From Thalassovita aquimarina (GTDB taxonomy: Bacteria; Pseudomonadota; Alphaproteobacteria; Rhodobacterales; Rhodobacteraceae), in contig NZ_JADMKU010000003.1 in the NCBI RefSeq assembly GCF_018219815.1, forward strand, positions 242,268 to 306,267: a stretch of 64,000 bases of DNA, given 5' to 3'. Of this stretch, positions 9,015 through 17,923 are shown in pieces. Under the pieces are notes generated by a model. The model made no database searches and was not told the origin of the DNA. It saw nothing but the letters and a program-made list of their open reading frames with translations. Each line of letters starts with the position of its first letter. Position 1 is the first letter of the stretch. The translations under genes were made by a program, and so were the position numbers.

Positions 9015-9081
9015 GGAATTGCCCGAATGGCTTAGTGAAATGGCTAACAGGCAATTCCGCTTTTGCACAGATGGCATTTCC
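9015..9081. promoter_or_regulatory. Inverted repeats in the divergent promoter between the wecG-like and Gfo/Idh genes
   Basis: GGAATTGCC at 9015-9023 and its exact inverse GGCAATTCC at 9050-9058 are 35 bp apart centre to centre. A near copy, GGCATTTCC, lies at 9073-9081. The set occupies the 170-bp gap between divergently transcribed genes, where an operator for both would be expected. No convincing -35/-10 pair was found. Regulator unknown. Confidence 0.45.
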
Positions 9082-9162
9082 TCGGCAACGCTATAGGCGC
9101 GACAAATTCTTGACACGTTCCTATGATCGAACCGGCGGCATAATGACAGGCATTTGAGCACG

Positions 9163-10308
9163 ATGAGCAGCACTAAAACAAACGGCCCGGCGGTGGCATT
9201 GATCGGCTGCGGCTTTGTCGCCGACCTTTACATGCGGTCGCTGCAAAGCGTGCCGCAGGTGCGGGTCGTTGGGGCCTTCGATATCGACGCGGACCGGGCA
9301 GGGGCGTTTTGTACCCATTGGGGGGTGCCGCAATGTTCCACGCTGGATGACCTGTTCGCGGCGCTGCCGCGCGACGGCGTGGTGCTGAACCTGACCAATC
9401 CGGGCGCGCATTTCGAGGTGAACCGGGTCTGCCTTCAGGCCGGGTTCCACACCTATTCGGAAAAACCTCTGGCGTTGGATATGGATCAGGCCCGGGCGCT
9501 ACACGCCTTGGCGGCGGAAAAGGGGCTGATGCTGGGCTCTGCCCCCTGCAGCGTGCTGGGCGAGGCGGCGCAGACGCTGGCTCACGCCGTTCGTAACGAA
9601 ACCGCAGGGGTCCCACGGGTGATCTATGCCGAACTGGATGACGGGTTCATTTCGCAGGCTCCGGTCGAACACTGGAAAACCGAAAGCGGCGTGCCCTGGC
9701 CCTATGAGGATGAATTCCGCGTTGGCTGCACACTGGAACATGCCGGATATTACCTCAGCTGGCTGATCGCCATGTTCGGCACCGTACGCCGGGTTGTGGC
9801 GGCCTCGGCCGAGGTGATCCCGGACAAGAAGGGTGTCACCGGCACCGCGCCGGATTTTTCCGTCGCCACGCTGTTTTTCGCGGCTGGTCCGGTGGCGCGG
9901 CTGACCTGTTCCATCGTGGCGCCGCATGACCACCGTATCCGGGTGATCGGCGACAAGGGCGTGTTGCAGGTGAAACAGGCCTGGGCCAACGGCGCGCCGG
10001 TGAAGTTCCACAAACGCTTCCGCCTGCGCCGGCGGCTGATCGACAGCCCGTGGGGGCGGCGGGTGACGCTGCCGGGGCCGACCCATCCGATGGTGGGCCG
10101 GTGGGGCGCGGCGTCGATGAACTTCGCGCTTGGCCCGCTGGAAATGCTGCAGGCGATCGCTGAAGAGCGGCCCTGCCGACTGTCCGCCGATTTCGCGCTG
10201 CACCTGAACGAGGTGACGCTGGCGATCCAGAACGCGGGCGATCACGCCGGGGTACAGGATATGACCACAAGATGCGATCCGATGGAGCCGATGTCATGGG
10301 CGGTCTGA
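9163..10308 (+). CDS. Gfo/Idh/MocA family NAD(P)-dependent sugar oxidoreductase
   Basis: A 381-residue dehydrogenase. It has the N-terminal Rossmann motif IGCGFVADLYMRS and the family EKP block (SEKPLALD) that positions the catalytic lysine. A TTG three codons upstream (9154) is possible, but ATG at 9163 is preferred. The stop overlaps the following epimerase gene by 13 bp, so the two are co-translated. The same pair of activities is found fused in one polypeptide at 13485-15578. Likely role: oxidation/reduction at C3 or C4 of a nucleotide sugar for EPS. Confidence 0.85.
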   Translation: MSSTKTNGPAVALIGCGFVADLYMRSLQSVPQVRVVGAFDIDADRAGAFCTHWGVPQCSTLDDLFAALPRDGVVLNLTNPGAHFEVNRVCLQAGFHTYSEKPLALDMDQARALHALAAEKGLMLGSAPCSVLGEAAQTLAHAVRNETAGVPRVIYAELDDGFISQAPVEHWKTESGVPWPYEDEFRVGCTLEHAGYYLSWLIAMFGTVRRVVAASAEVIPDKKGVTGTAPDFSVATLFFAAGPVARLTCSIVAPHDHRIRVIGDKGVLQVKQAWANGAPVKFHKRFRLRRRLIDSPWGRRVTLPGPTHPMVGRWGAASMNFALGPLEMLQAIAEERPCRLSADFALHLNEVTLAIQNAGDHAGVQDMTTRCDPMEPMSWAV

Positions 10309-11255
10309 ACCTGTTGATCACCGGGGCGTCCGGATTTCTGGGGAAGCATACGGTATCGTATGCTGTGGCGGCGGGGCATCGGGTGACGGCGGTCATACGT
10401 GACCGGACCGCGCTGTTGCAGGACTGGCCGGAACAGGTGCAGGTGATCGCAAGCGACCTGAACGATCTGAAGGTGCTGCCGCCGGATATCGACGTGGTGG
10501 TCCATCTGGCCGCATCACTGGAAGGCGACGATGCCGCGCAGCAAAGCGATACGGTCGATGCGACCAAGGCGTTTCTGTCCGCCTGCCTGTCGCTTCCGAA
10601 ACCGCCCGCCATTGTGCTGGCCAGTTCGATGTCGGTCTATTCCAGCGCGCTGGTCAACGAAGGTGATCTGATCGACGAAAACACCCCGCTGGAGGACCGG
10701 GCGGATCAGCGCGACGCTTATTGCCGGGGCAAGATTGCGCAGGAAGTGCTCTGTAGCACTGTGGCTGCCGATGCCGGTTTGCCGCTGCAGATCATGCGCA
10801 TCGGGGCGCTCTACGGTCCGGGCCGGGTGTGGAACGCGCATATCGGGGTCGGTCTGGGGCCGTTGCTGATCCAGGTCGGCAAGGACGGGGAAATCCCGCT
10901 GTCCCATGTCCGCCACGCGGCGCAGGCGCTAGTTTTGGCCGCCGAAGAGGCGGCGCAGGAGCGGTCCGGCGTGGTGAACGTGGTCGATGACGACCTGCCC
11001 GACCGCAAACGTTTCGTCAAAGCCCTGAAATGGCGCGGCTGGCCGAAAATCACCATACCGTTGCGTATGGTGGAATTCGCCGCGCGGCGGCTGGGCCGCT
11101 GGACAGCGCGGCCCGGGTTGCTTCGCATGCCCGTTTTGCGGGCGCGGCTGATGCCGCTGCGCTATGACAACCGGCGCCTGCACGATATCGGTTGGCGGTC
11201 CGAGGGGCGTTTCGAGGACTTGATGCGGCAAGCGCGGGAGCCCGTCGATGACTGA
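10296..11255 (+). CDS. NAD-dependent epimerase/dehydratase (extended SDR)
   Basis: A 319-residue nucleotide-sugar enzyme. It has the glycine motif LITGASGFLGKHT at residues 5-17 and the catalytic Tyr142/Lys146 in YCRGK. ATG at 10296 follows a GGAG site with 8-bp spacing; an in-frame ATG at 10272 lacks such a site. It overlaps the upstream Gfo/Idh gene by 13 bp and the downstream glycosyltransferase by 8 bp, so the left-arm genes form one coupled operon. It presumably epimerises, dehydrates or reduces a nucleotide sugar used for the EPS. Exact reaction unknown. Confidence 0.85.
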   Translation: MGGLNLLITGASGFLGKHTVSYAVAAGHRVTAVIRDRTALLQDWPEQVQVIASDLNDLKVLPPDIDVVVHLAASLEGDDAAQQSDTVDATKAFLSACLSLPKPPAIVLASSMSVYSSALVNEGDLIDENTPLEDRADQRDAYCRGKIAQEVLCSTVAADAGLPLQIMRIGALYGPGRVWNAHIGVGLGPLLIQVGKDGEIPLSHVRHAAQALVLAAEEAAQERSGVVNVVDDDLPDRKRFVKALKWRGWPKITIPLRMVEFAARRLGRWTARPGLLRMPVLRARLMPLRYDNRRLHDIGWRSEGRFEDLMRQAREPVDD

Positions 11256-12501
11256 TCCCGTCCGCATCGCCTATCTGACCGGCGAATATCCCCGTGCCAC
11301 CGATACGTTCATCCAGCGCGAAGTGGCCGAGCTGCGCAAGCAGGGGTTCGAGGTCGAAACAACTTCAATCCGCCGCACTGGATTGGAACACCTTGTCGGG
11401 CCGGAACAGCGCGAAGAGGCCGCGCGCACCTTCTACGTGCTGCGCGCCGCGGCGAATCCGATGATCAGCCTGCGCGCCCATCTGCGCGCGCTGCGAAATC
11501 CGGGCGCCTATTTCCGGGCGCTGCGGCTGGCGTGGCAAACGTCGCCCGGCGGGTTTCGCGCGACGCTCTACCAGCTGTTCTATTTCGCCGAAGCGGTGGT
11601 TCTGGCGGCGTATCTGCAGGACAGGGGCGTGCTACACCTACATAACCATATCGCCAAGGCCAGCTGCACCGTGGCGATGCTGTGCCATGAAATCAGCGGC
11701 ATTCCCTACAGTTTCACCCTGCACGGGCCGGATATCTTTTTCGAGACCATACGCTGGCGTCTGGATGAGAAAATCGCGCGGGCCGCTTTCACCGCCTGTA
11801 TCAGCGATTTCTGCCGCTCGCAGGGGATGGCATTCGCCCATCGCGACCACTGGGAACGGATGCATATCGTGCATTGCGGCGTGGAACCGGGGCGTTATGC
11901 CGGCGCCGGCGAGCGGGCGGGAAATCGCCTGCTGTTCGTCGGGCGGCTGGCAGCGGTGAAGGGGTTGCCGGTGCTGTTCGAGGCGCTGAAAGCGGTGATC
12001 GCGCAGCGCCCCGATGTCCATCTGACGCTGATCGGCGACGGGCCGAATCGGGCTGTGTTAGAAACCGAAGCGCGCTTTATGGGCCTGTCGGATCACGTCA
12101 CATTCGCAGGGTACAAATCGCAATCCGAGGTGGCCGGGGTGCTGCAGACGGTCGATGCGCTGGTGCTGCCGAGCTTCGCCGAGGGCGTTCCGGTGGTGCT
12201 GATGGAGGCGATGGCAGCGGGCCTGCCGGTGGTGGCGACGCAGATCGCGGGAATCCCGGAACTGGTGGAGCAGGGCGAAAGCGGCATCCTGGTGCCGCCG
12301 GGCAATGAAAAGGCGCTGGAGGCGGCGATTTTGCGGGTGCTGGCCGATCCGGCGAAAGCCTCTGACATGGGCGCGCGGGGGCGGGTCAAGGTCGCGCGGG
12401 AATTCAATATCGAATCTGAGGCGGGCTGGCTGGGCCAATTGATCCGCGGCTATCTGGATGGCGCGCCGCCCAAGGTAAAACGGCCGGAGGGCGGGGCATG
12501 A
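11248..12501 (+). CDS. Glycosyltransferase family 4
   Basis: A 417-residue GT-B glycosyltransferase. The N-terminal domain starts RIAYLTGEYPRATDTFIQRE, a form common in colanic-acid-type WcaL/EpsD relatives. The C-terminal donor domain has VGRLAAVKGLPVL and the E-x7-E region EGVPVVLMEAMAAGLPVV near residue 311. It lies in an operon overlapping both neighbours by a few bases. It should add a sugar from a nucleotide donor to the growing lipid-linked repeat on the cytoplasmic face. Confidence 0.9.
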   Translation: MTDPVRIAYLTGEYPRATDTFIQREVAELRKQGFEVETTSIRRTGLEHLVGPEQREEAARTFYVLRAAANPMISLRAHLRALRNPGAYFRALRLAWQTSPGGFRATLYQLFYFAEAVVLAAYLQDRGVLHLHNHIAKASCTVAMLCHEISGIPYSFTLHGPDIFFETIRWRLDEKIARAAFTACISDFCRSQGMAFAHRDHWERMHIVHCGVEPGRYAGAGERAGNRLLFVGRLAAVKGLPVLFEALKAVIAQRPDVHLTLIGDGPNRAVLETEARFMGLSDHVTFAGYKSQSEVAGVLQTVDALVLPSFAEGVPVVLMEAMAAGLPVVATQIAGIPELVEQGESGILVPPGNEKALEAAILRVLADPAKASDMGARGRVKVAREFNIESEAGWLGQLIRGYLDGAPPKVKRPEGGA

Positions 12502-13472
12502 CGGGCACTGTCGCGGCGGTCGCGATCGGCCGCAACGAAGGCGAACGGCTGATCCGCTCCCTGACCACGCTGACCGATCAGCTGGACCGCGTCGTCTATG
12601 TCGACAGCGGGTCATCGGACGGATCGGTGCAGGCCGCCCGCGATCTAGGGATCGAGGTGGTGGAATTGGACAGCGCGCAACCCTTCACCGCCGCGCGGGC
12701 GCGCAATGCGGGGTTCGCGGCGCTGAAGAAAAGCGGCCTGCCGGATTTCGTGCAATTCGTCGATGGCGATTGCGGCGTCGAACCGGGCTGGATCGCGGCG
12801 GCCCTGGCCGAGTTCGGCAAGCAAGAGGGCCTGGGCATCGTCACCGGCTGGCGGTTGGAAATCCACCCTGATGCCAGCATCTACAATGCGCTGGCCGATT
12901 TCGAATGGCACCGCCCGGCGGGCGAAATTCTGGCCTGCGGCGGCGACATGATGGTGCGCAGCGACGTGTTCGATGCGGTGGGCGGATTCAACCCGACCGT
13001 GATCGCGGCCGAGGATGATGAGTTCTGCACAAGGGTGCGCAAGGCGGGGCACCGGATTATCCGCCTGCCCCTGCCGATGACGCGGCACGACGCGGCGATG
13101 ACCCGGTTTTCGCAATGGTGGCAACGCGCGGTGCGCAGCGGCCATGGGTTCGCCCAGGTCGGCGACCTGCATCCCGATTATTTCGTCCAGGAACGGCGCC
13201 GGGTGATGCTTTACGGGTTCTTCTTGCCCGCGATGGTTCTGACCGCGCTGTTGGTCGGGTTTTACCTCGTGCTGATCACGGCTCTTGCCCTTTATGGCCT
13301 GTCCTACCTGCGTACTGCGCAGGGATTGCAGCGCGAAGGATTGGAAAGGTCGATGGCGCTGCGCCAGTCGGTTTTCCTGAGCCTGTCCAAGTTTCCAAAC
13401 CTGATCGGCATGGCCCGCTATCACCTGCGAAAATGGCGCGGCAGCGCCATGCGTATCATCGAGTATAAGTAG
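12498..13472 (+). CDS. Glycosyltransferase family 2 with C-terminal membrane segment
   Basis: A 324-residue GT-A enzyme. It has AIGRNEGERL at the N-terminus, VYVDSGSSDGS for nucleotide binding and the metal-binding DXD-like VDGDCG near residue 93. Hydrophobic residues about 236-275 form one or two membrane helices that would anchor it. The start overlaps the previous glycosyltransferase stop (ATGA). It resembles EPS-assembly transferases such as the succinoglycan types; sugar specificity is unknown. Confidence 0.88.
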   Translation: MTGTVAAVAIGRNEGERLIRSLTTLTDQLDRVVYVDSGSSDGSVQAARDLGIEVVELDSAQPFTAARARNAGFAALKKSGLPDFVQFVDGDCGVEPGWIAAALAEFGKQEGLGIVTGWRLEIHPDASIYNALADFEWHRPAGEILACGGDMMVRSDVFDAVGGFNPTVIAAEDDEFCTRVRKAGHRIIRLPLPMTRHDAAMTRFSQWWQRAVRSGHGFAQVGDLHPDYFVQERRRVMLYGFFLPAMVLTALLVGFYLVLITALALYGLSYLRTAQGLQREGLERSMALRQSVFLSLSKFPNLIGMARYHLRKWRGSAMRIIEYK

Positions 13473-13484
13473 GGAAAGATTTTC

Positions 13485-15578
13485 GTGACCCATTCCCCGA
13501 TCCGAGTAGGCATCATCGGTGCCGGTTACATCGCCAACTGGCACGCTGACGCGCTGCGCGCGGTGAAGGATGCCGAACTGTCCTGCATCTGCGACGTCTC
13601 GAAGGGGGCGGCGAAAGGTTTGGCCGATGCCTATGGCGTACCGGCCTTCGGATCGGTCGAGGAGATGGTCGCGGCAAAGACCTGTGATGCGGTGCACATC
13701 CTGACGCCGCCGGATTTTCACAAGGATATCGCGTTGCAATGCCTCGGGGCGGGCCTGCACTGCCTGGTGGAAAAGCCGGTCGCCCTGTCGGCGGCGGACA
13801 CGGCGGAAATGCTCGCGGCGGCGGAAAGGAACGGCGTGCGATTTGCCGCCGGGCATAACTTCCTCGGGTTGCCGGCCTATCGCCGCCTGAAAGCGGCGCA
13901 GGAGGCGGGCAGGCTTGGCCGGGTGTCGTCGGTGGAAATCAACTGGTGTTTTCCGCTCGCGCCGCTGCGATCAGGGCCATATGGGATCTGGCTGCTGCGC
14001 GAGGCGAAGAACCTGCTCTTGGAACTGGGGCCGCACCCGTTTTCATTTGCCGTCGATCTGTTCGGGCCGCTGGAGATTCGCCATCTGGAACTGGGGCAGC
14101 CGATCACCCTGCCGGGCGGCGCGGTGCGGCATCAGTCGTGGCGGGTGATTGCCCGTGCGGGCGACGTGGATGTGACAATCAACCTGTCGCTGGTGGAAAC
14201 CCATGATGACCGGTCGGTCACCCTGCGAGGATCCTCGGGGGTGGCGCGGATGGATTACGCTGCCGACACGCTAATCATTTCGCAGGACAATGCCGCCGAC
14301 CTGGTGCTGAACCCGTTCCTGAAGCAGATGAACCTCGCCGGGCAGCATCTGCGCGAAGGCGTGGTGAATGCCGCGCGGCAGCTGGTGTCGCTGAACCAGA
14401 AATCGCCCTATGGGCTGAGCTTCCGCGGCACGGTCGGGGCGGTTTACGGCGCGTTGCGCAGCGGCGCGGCGGAAGATCCCCGCTATGCAGGTAAATCGGT
14501 GGTGCAGGTGATGCAGGCCATCGACGACACGCTGGCCCTGATGCCCGCCCCGGTCGAGGCGGTGCCCGCCAAGGGCAAGCCCAACCCGACCGTCATGGTG
14601 ATCGGCGGCACCGGGTTCATCGGCCGCAACCTGACCCGGGCATTGGTGGCGCGCGGATACGATGTGCGGGTGCTGAGCCGGGGCAGCTACGGTCCTTTTG
14701 CCGATATCGCCGAACACGTGGAAACGGTGTCGGTGCCGCTGAAGGATGACGAAGGGCTGCGCCGGGCGATGGACGGAATCGATGCGGTGTTCAACCTTGC
14801 CAAGTCGATGGACAAGACGTGGGATGCGGCGCTGGAAAACGACGTGGGCGTCGCCGTCAGGGTGGCCGAAGCGGCGCTGGACGCAGGGGTGAAGCGGTTG
14901 ATCTATACCGGCACGATCGCGTCCTACGACATGTCGGATCCGGACGTCACGATCACCGAGGACACCGATTTCGGCGACATGACCGAGCGCAATCTTTATG
15001 CCCGGTCCAAGGCCGAATGCGAAACGCGGCTGATGCGGATGCATGCCGAAAAGGGCCTGCCTCTGGTCATCGCGCGGCCCGGCATCGTGATCGGCGAAGG
15101 CGGGCCGTTGCAGCACTGGGGCATCGGACGCTGGCACGGGGCGGGCGCGGTGCGAATCTGGGGCGATGGCAAACTTATCCTGCCCTTCGTCCTGGCCGAT
15201 GACGTGTCGGATGGCTTGATCGCGATGATGGAACAGGACGCGGCGGTGGGCGAAAGCTTCAACCTGATCGGCGATCCGATCTGGTCGGCGCGCGGCTATT
15301 TCGACGCGATCCAGCGGAAAATGGGCGCGCGGATCAAGGTGCGGCCGGGCAACCTGACCGCGTTCTGGATCGCGGATGCGGTGAAATACGCTCTGAAAAC
15401 CAAGGTGCTGCGCCGCAAGGGCGTGGTGCGCCCGTCGCTGAGCGACTGGAAATCGCGGGCGCATTTTTCCCCCTTCGACAACAGCCACCCCAAGACGGTT
15501 CTGGGATGGCAGCCCGAAACCGATCCGGATCGTTTCGCCACCCGCGGCATCGTTGAGGCGAACCTGTTTGGCCTTTAG
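13485..15578 (+). CDS. Fusion: Gfo/Idh/MocA oxidoreductase + NAD-dependent epimerase
   Basis: A 697-residue bifunctional protein. Residues 1 to about 360 are a Gfo/Idh/MocA dehydrogenase with GIIGAGYIA (9-17) and LVEKPVALS with the EKP block at 96-98. Residues about 368-697 are an extended SDR with GGTGFIG (374-380), TGTIAS and catalytic Tyr505/Lys509 (YARSK). The linker is Pro/Ala/Lys-rich. It starts at GTG 13485 behind AGGGAAAG. The frame is continuous, so the fusion is genuine unless there is an assembly error. The same two domains occur as adjacent separate genes at 9163 and 10296. Likely successive steps on one nucleotide sugar. Confidence 0.88.
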   Translation: MTHSPIRVGIIGAGYIANWHADALRAVKDAELSCICDVSKGAAKGLADAYGVPAFGSVEEMVAAKTCDAVHILTPPDFHKDIALQCLGAGLHCLVEKPVALSAADTAEMLAAAERNGVRFAAGHNFLGLPAYRRLKAAQEAGRLGRVSSVEINWCFPLAPLRSGPYGIWLLREAKNLLLELGPHPFSFAVDLFGPLEIRHLELGQPITLPGGAVRHQSWRVIARAGDVDVTINLSLVETHDDRSVTLRGSSGVARMDYAADTLIISQDNAADLVLNPFLKQMNLAGQHLREGVVNAARQLVSLNQKSPYGLSFRGTVGAVYGALRSGAAEDPRYAGKSVVQVMQAIDDTLALMPAPVEAVPAKGKPNPTVMVIGGTGFIGRNLTRALVARGYDVRVLSRGSYGPFADIAEHVETVSVPLKDDEGLRRAMDGIDAVFNLAKSMDKTWDAALENDVGVAVRVAEAALDAGVKRLIYTGTIASYDMSDPDVTITEDTDFGDMTERNLYARSKAECETRLMRMHAEKGLPLVIARPGIVIGEGGPLQHWGIGRWHGAGAVRIWGDGKLILPFVLADDVSDGLIAMMEQDAAVGESFNLIGDPIWSARGYFDAIQRKMGARIKVRPGNLTAFWIADAVKYALKTKVLRRKGVVRPSLSDWKSRAHFSPFDNSHPKTVLGWQPETDPDRFATRGIVEANLFGL

Positions 15579-15689
15579 CCCCGGGGGAGGCTTAATTTTG
15601 CCAATTTCTTGGGTTTTCCTGCCTCCAAGCATAAGTGTGATTCATCGAATCGCCGAAAAGTCCGTCCCGGGTAGTCGGGGAAAGGCCAG

Positions 15690-16634
15690 ATGGTAGAGCA
15701 GTCGAAACAATTCCGCCGCAAGTCGCGGGCGCAGAAGGATAGATCGCCGGGATTCCCGCGCCCCCCGCGCGTGCCCGAGGCCGAGGTCGAAGCCCAGGAG
15801 CGCGCGCTGCGTGAAGCCTTCGCATGGGGCGAACCGGGCGGGGAACCCGATCAGTATGCCGAAGGGCACGAAGACCGGGGAGAAGATATCGCGGTGCTGG
15901 ACCTTACGCCGGAATTCTGGGCGGACCTGCCGACCATTCCCGTTGATCCGGCCGTGCTCGACCGCAACCTGATCGTCTCCGCCCGGCGCAAGGATCCCTC
16001 GCACGCGGCTTTCGATGTGTTGCGGGCGCGGTTGATGCAGGTTCTGACGGAAAATGGTTGGAAACGCGTGGCGATCACGTCGCCAACGCGGGATTGCGGC
16101 AAAACCTTCCTGTCTCTGAACCTCGCCATCGCGCTGTCGCGCTATGAAAACTGCCGCACCGTGTTGATGGATCTGGACATGCGCAACCCGAGCGTGGCCA
16201 AGACGCTGGGCCAAAAACATGTCGGCAGCATCGGCGATTATCTGCGCGGGCTTGATCCGCTGCGGGAACATTTCTTCAAGTTCGGGGCCAACACCCTGAA
16301 CATCGGGGCCAACCTGGCCATCGCGATGAACGACCGGGTGGAGCAGTATTCTTCGGAATTGCTGCAGGAACCGACCACCGCCGATTCCCTTGTGGCGATG
16401 GAAGAAGCCCTGAAGCCCGATGTCATCCTTCTCGACCTGCCGCCGGCCCTGGCGCATGACGACGTGATCGCGTTCCGTGATAATTTCGATGGTGTGCTGG
16501 TGGTGATCGACGGCACGCGCACCCACGGGGCGCAGGTGCGCGAAGTGATGCGGCGACTGGGCGAGGATTGCCCGCTTCTGGGCGTTGTGCTCAACAAGGC
16601 CGAAAACGCCACCGGTGAAGAATACGGATACTGA
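15690..16634 (+). CDS. CpsD/CapB-like BY-kinase ATPase for polysaccharide export
   Basis: A 314-residue cytoplasmic protein. It has a disordered charged N-terminus of about 85 residues, then a MinD/BY-kinase fold: a modified Walker A, SPTRDCGKTF (about 131-140; the usual PGEGKS is replaced by RDCGKT), and Walker A' VLMDLDMRNP near 158-167. The C-terminus ends EEYGY, a very short tyrosine cluster. It is convergent with the Wzz gene 6 bp away. BY-kinases regulate Wzz-type co-polymerases through tyrosine phosphorylation; with few tyrosines it may act mainly as an ATP switch. Confidence 0.82.
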   Translation: MVEQSKQFRRKSRAQKDRSPGFPRPPRVPEAEVEAQERALREAFAWGEPGGEPDQYAEGHEDRGEDIAVLDLTPEFWADLPTIPVDPAVLDRNLIVSARRKDPSHAAFDVLRARLMQVLTENGWKRVAITSPTRDCGKTFLSLNLAIALSRYENCRTVLMDLDMRNPSVAKTLGQKHVGSIGDYLRGLDPLREHFFKFGANTLNIGANLAIAMNDRVEQYSSELLQEPTTADSLVAMEEALKPDVILLDLPPALAHDDVIAFRDNFDGVLVVIDGTRTHGAQVREVMRRLGEDCPLLGVVLNKAENATGEEYGY

Positions 16635-16640
16635 TCGCGA

Positions 16641-17858
16641 TCAGGCAGCGCGCAGCCCGAGCTTTCCGCGCCAGCCGGTCTGTGGCTTTTGCAGCACCGG
16701 GATGATGACCACGGGGCGCAAGCCCAGTTCCCGTTCGACCTGTTCGCTGGTCCGCAAGACGGGGCTGAACCATTCGAAGATGAAGCCCAGCCCAAGCCCC
16801 ACCAGCAGCGATGCGATGGCGCCGGCCAGAACCATCTTTTTCTTGCCCGAGGATACCGGGTATTCCGGCACCAGCGCGGTTTCCAGGACTTCGAAGCGTT
16901 CGAACTGGTTCTGGCTTTCCAGTTGTTGTGCCATCGCGGCTTCGGTGCGTCGCGTGGTGATGGTTGAGTACTGGCCCTGCAATTGTTCCAGCTCCCGTTC
17001 CATCATGCGGTAAAGCCGTTCGACCTCGGGCGCAGCGGCAAGGGCCTTTTCGATATCGGCAATGCGGGTTTCGACCAGCGACAGCTGTTGGCTCAGCAAT
17101 TCGGACTGACGCTGCCGTTCCTCGGCCCGCAGCCGGCTGCTGTTGGTTTCCAGTTCGACGAAACGGTTTTCGAATTCCAGCTGCGTTTCTTGCAACCGTG
17201 ACAGCTGATCTTGCTGCGCTTCGGTATTGCCGGGCAGCGACGCCGCATTGCGTTCCTTGAAACGGGCGAATTCCAGCGACAGGGCTTCGATTTCGGCGCC
17301 GATCCGCGCCTCTTCCGTTTCGAAAAACGCCAGCGTCTGCGACGCGCGGATTTCACTGCGTTTCTTTCCCTCGGCCAGGACCTGCGCCAGCAGTTCATTG
17401 GCTATATCGGCCGCCTTTCGGGCGTCGCCCAGCCGAACGGTGATCGACAGGCCCGAAGGCTGCACATCCGGGCGCCACGCCTGCGCCGGGTCGATCAGTT
17501 CGGTGATCTGCACCGAATCCCGGAACAGCCCGACCCGGATCGAATCCGAAGGCGCGGCGTCGCCGCCGAACAGGTCGAATTTTTCGATCACCGCCAGGAT
17601 GCTGTCGCGCGACATCAGTTTCTGTTCGATCAGTTTCAAACGGTTTCCGCTGGTCGTGGTGACGGTGGCGCCGCTGGCCAGATTGGTCGTGACCTTGGGC
17701 GCCTCGATCTGGATGACCGCGGTGGCCTCGAAAACGGCGGGGCGTTTGATCGCGAACAGAAGCGCCATGATGGTTCCGCAAATGAACACCGTTGCAATCA
17801 GCAGCGCGCGCCGTTTCAGCGCGCGTCGCAGACTGGAGAGAGAAAGAAGACTGTTCAT
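16641..17858 (-). CDS. GumC/Wzz-type polysaccharide co-polymerase (chain-length determinant)
   Basis: A 405-residue inner-membrane protein with an N-terminal helix (about residues 15-36), a periplasmic domain and a long coiled-coil region rich in Glu/Arg/Gln (about 175-330). A proline motif (VPEYPVSSGKKK) precedes the second helix near 345-368. This is the usual two-helix PCP layout. It lacks the kinase domain, which is supplied by the convergent neighbour. The ribosome binding site is weak. The 400-bp region upstream carries five copies of a GCCACATTT-type motif, suggesting dedicated regulation. It should set EPS chain length and link polymerase to export. Confidence 0.88.
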   Translation of the reverse strand: MNSLLSLSSLRRALKRRALLIATVFICGTIMALLFAIKRPAVFEATAVIQIEAPKVTTNLASGATVTTTSGNRLKLIEQKLMSRDSILAVIEKFDLFGGDAAPSDSIRVGLFRDSVQITELIDPAQAWRPDVQPSGLSITVRLGDARKAADIANELLAQVLAEGKKRSEIRASQTLAFFETEEARIGAEIEALSLEFARFKERNAASLPGNTEAQQDQLSRLQETQLEFENRFVELETNSSRLRAEERQRQSELLSQQLSLVETRIADIEKALAAAPEVERLYRMMERELEQLQGQYSTITTRRTEAAMAQQLESQNQFERFEVLETALVPEYPVSSGKKKMVLAGAIASLLVGLGLGFIFEWFSPVLRTSEQVERELGLRPVVIIPVLQKPQTGWRGKLGLRAA

Positions 17859-17923
17859 TGCGAAAACCGTTCAGAAGCGAGAGAGAATTTGGCGCCTAAT
17901 AGAGCCAGAAATTTGCCTTGATT

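Noticed and set aside
9111..9145. TTGACA ... CATAAT as a sigma-70 promoter for the Gfo/Idh operon
   Set aside because: The spacing between the two hexamers is about 23 bp, too long for a standard promoter.
14271..15632. Minus-strand 453-codon frame opposite the Gfo/Idh-epimerase fusion
   Set aside because: Composition typical of antisense frames and no motif; the plus-strand protein is convincing.
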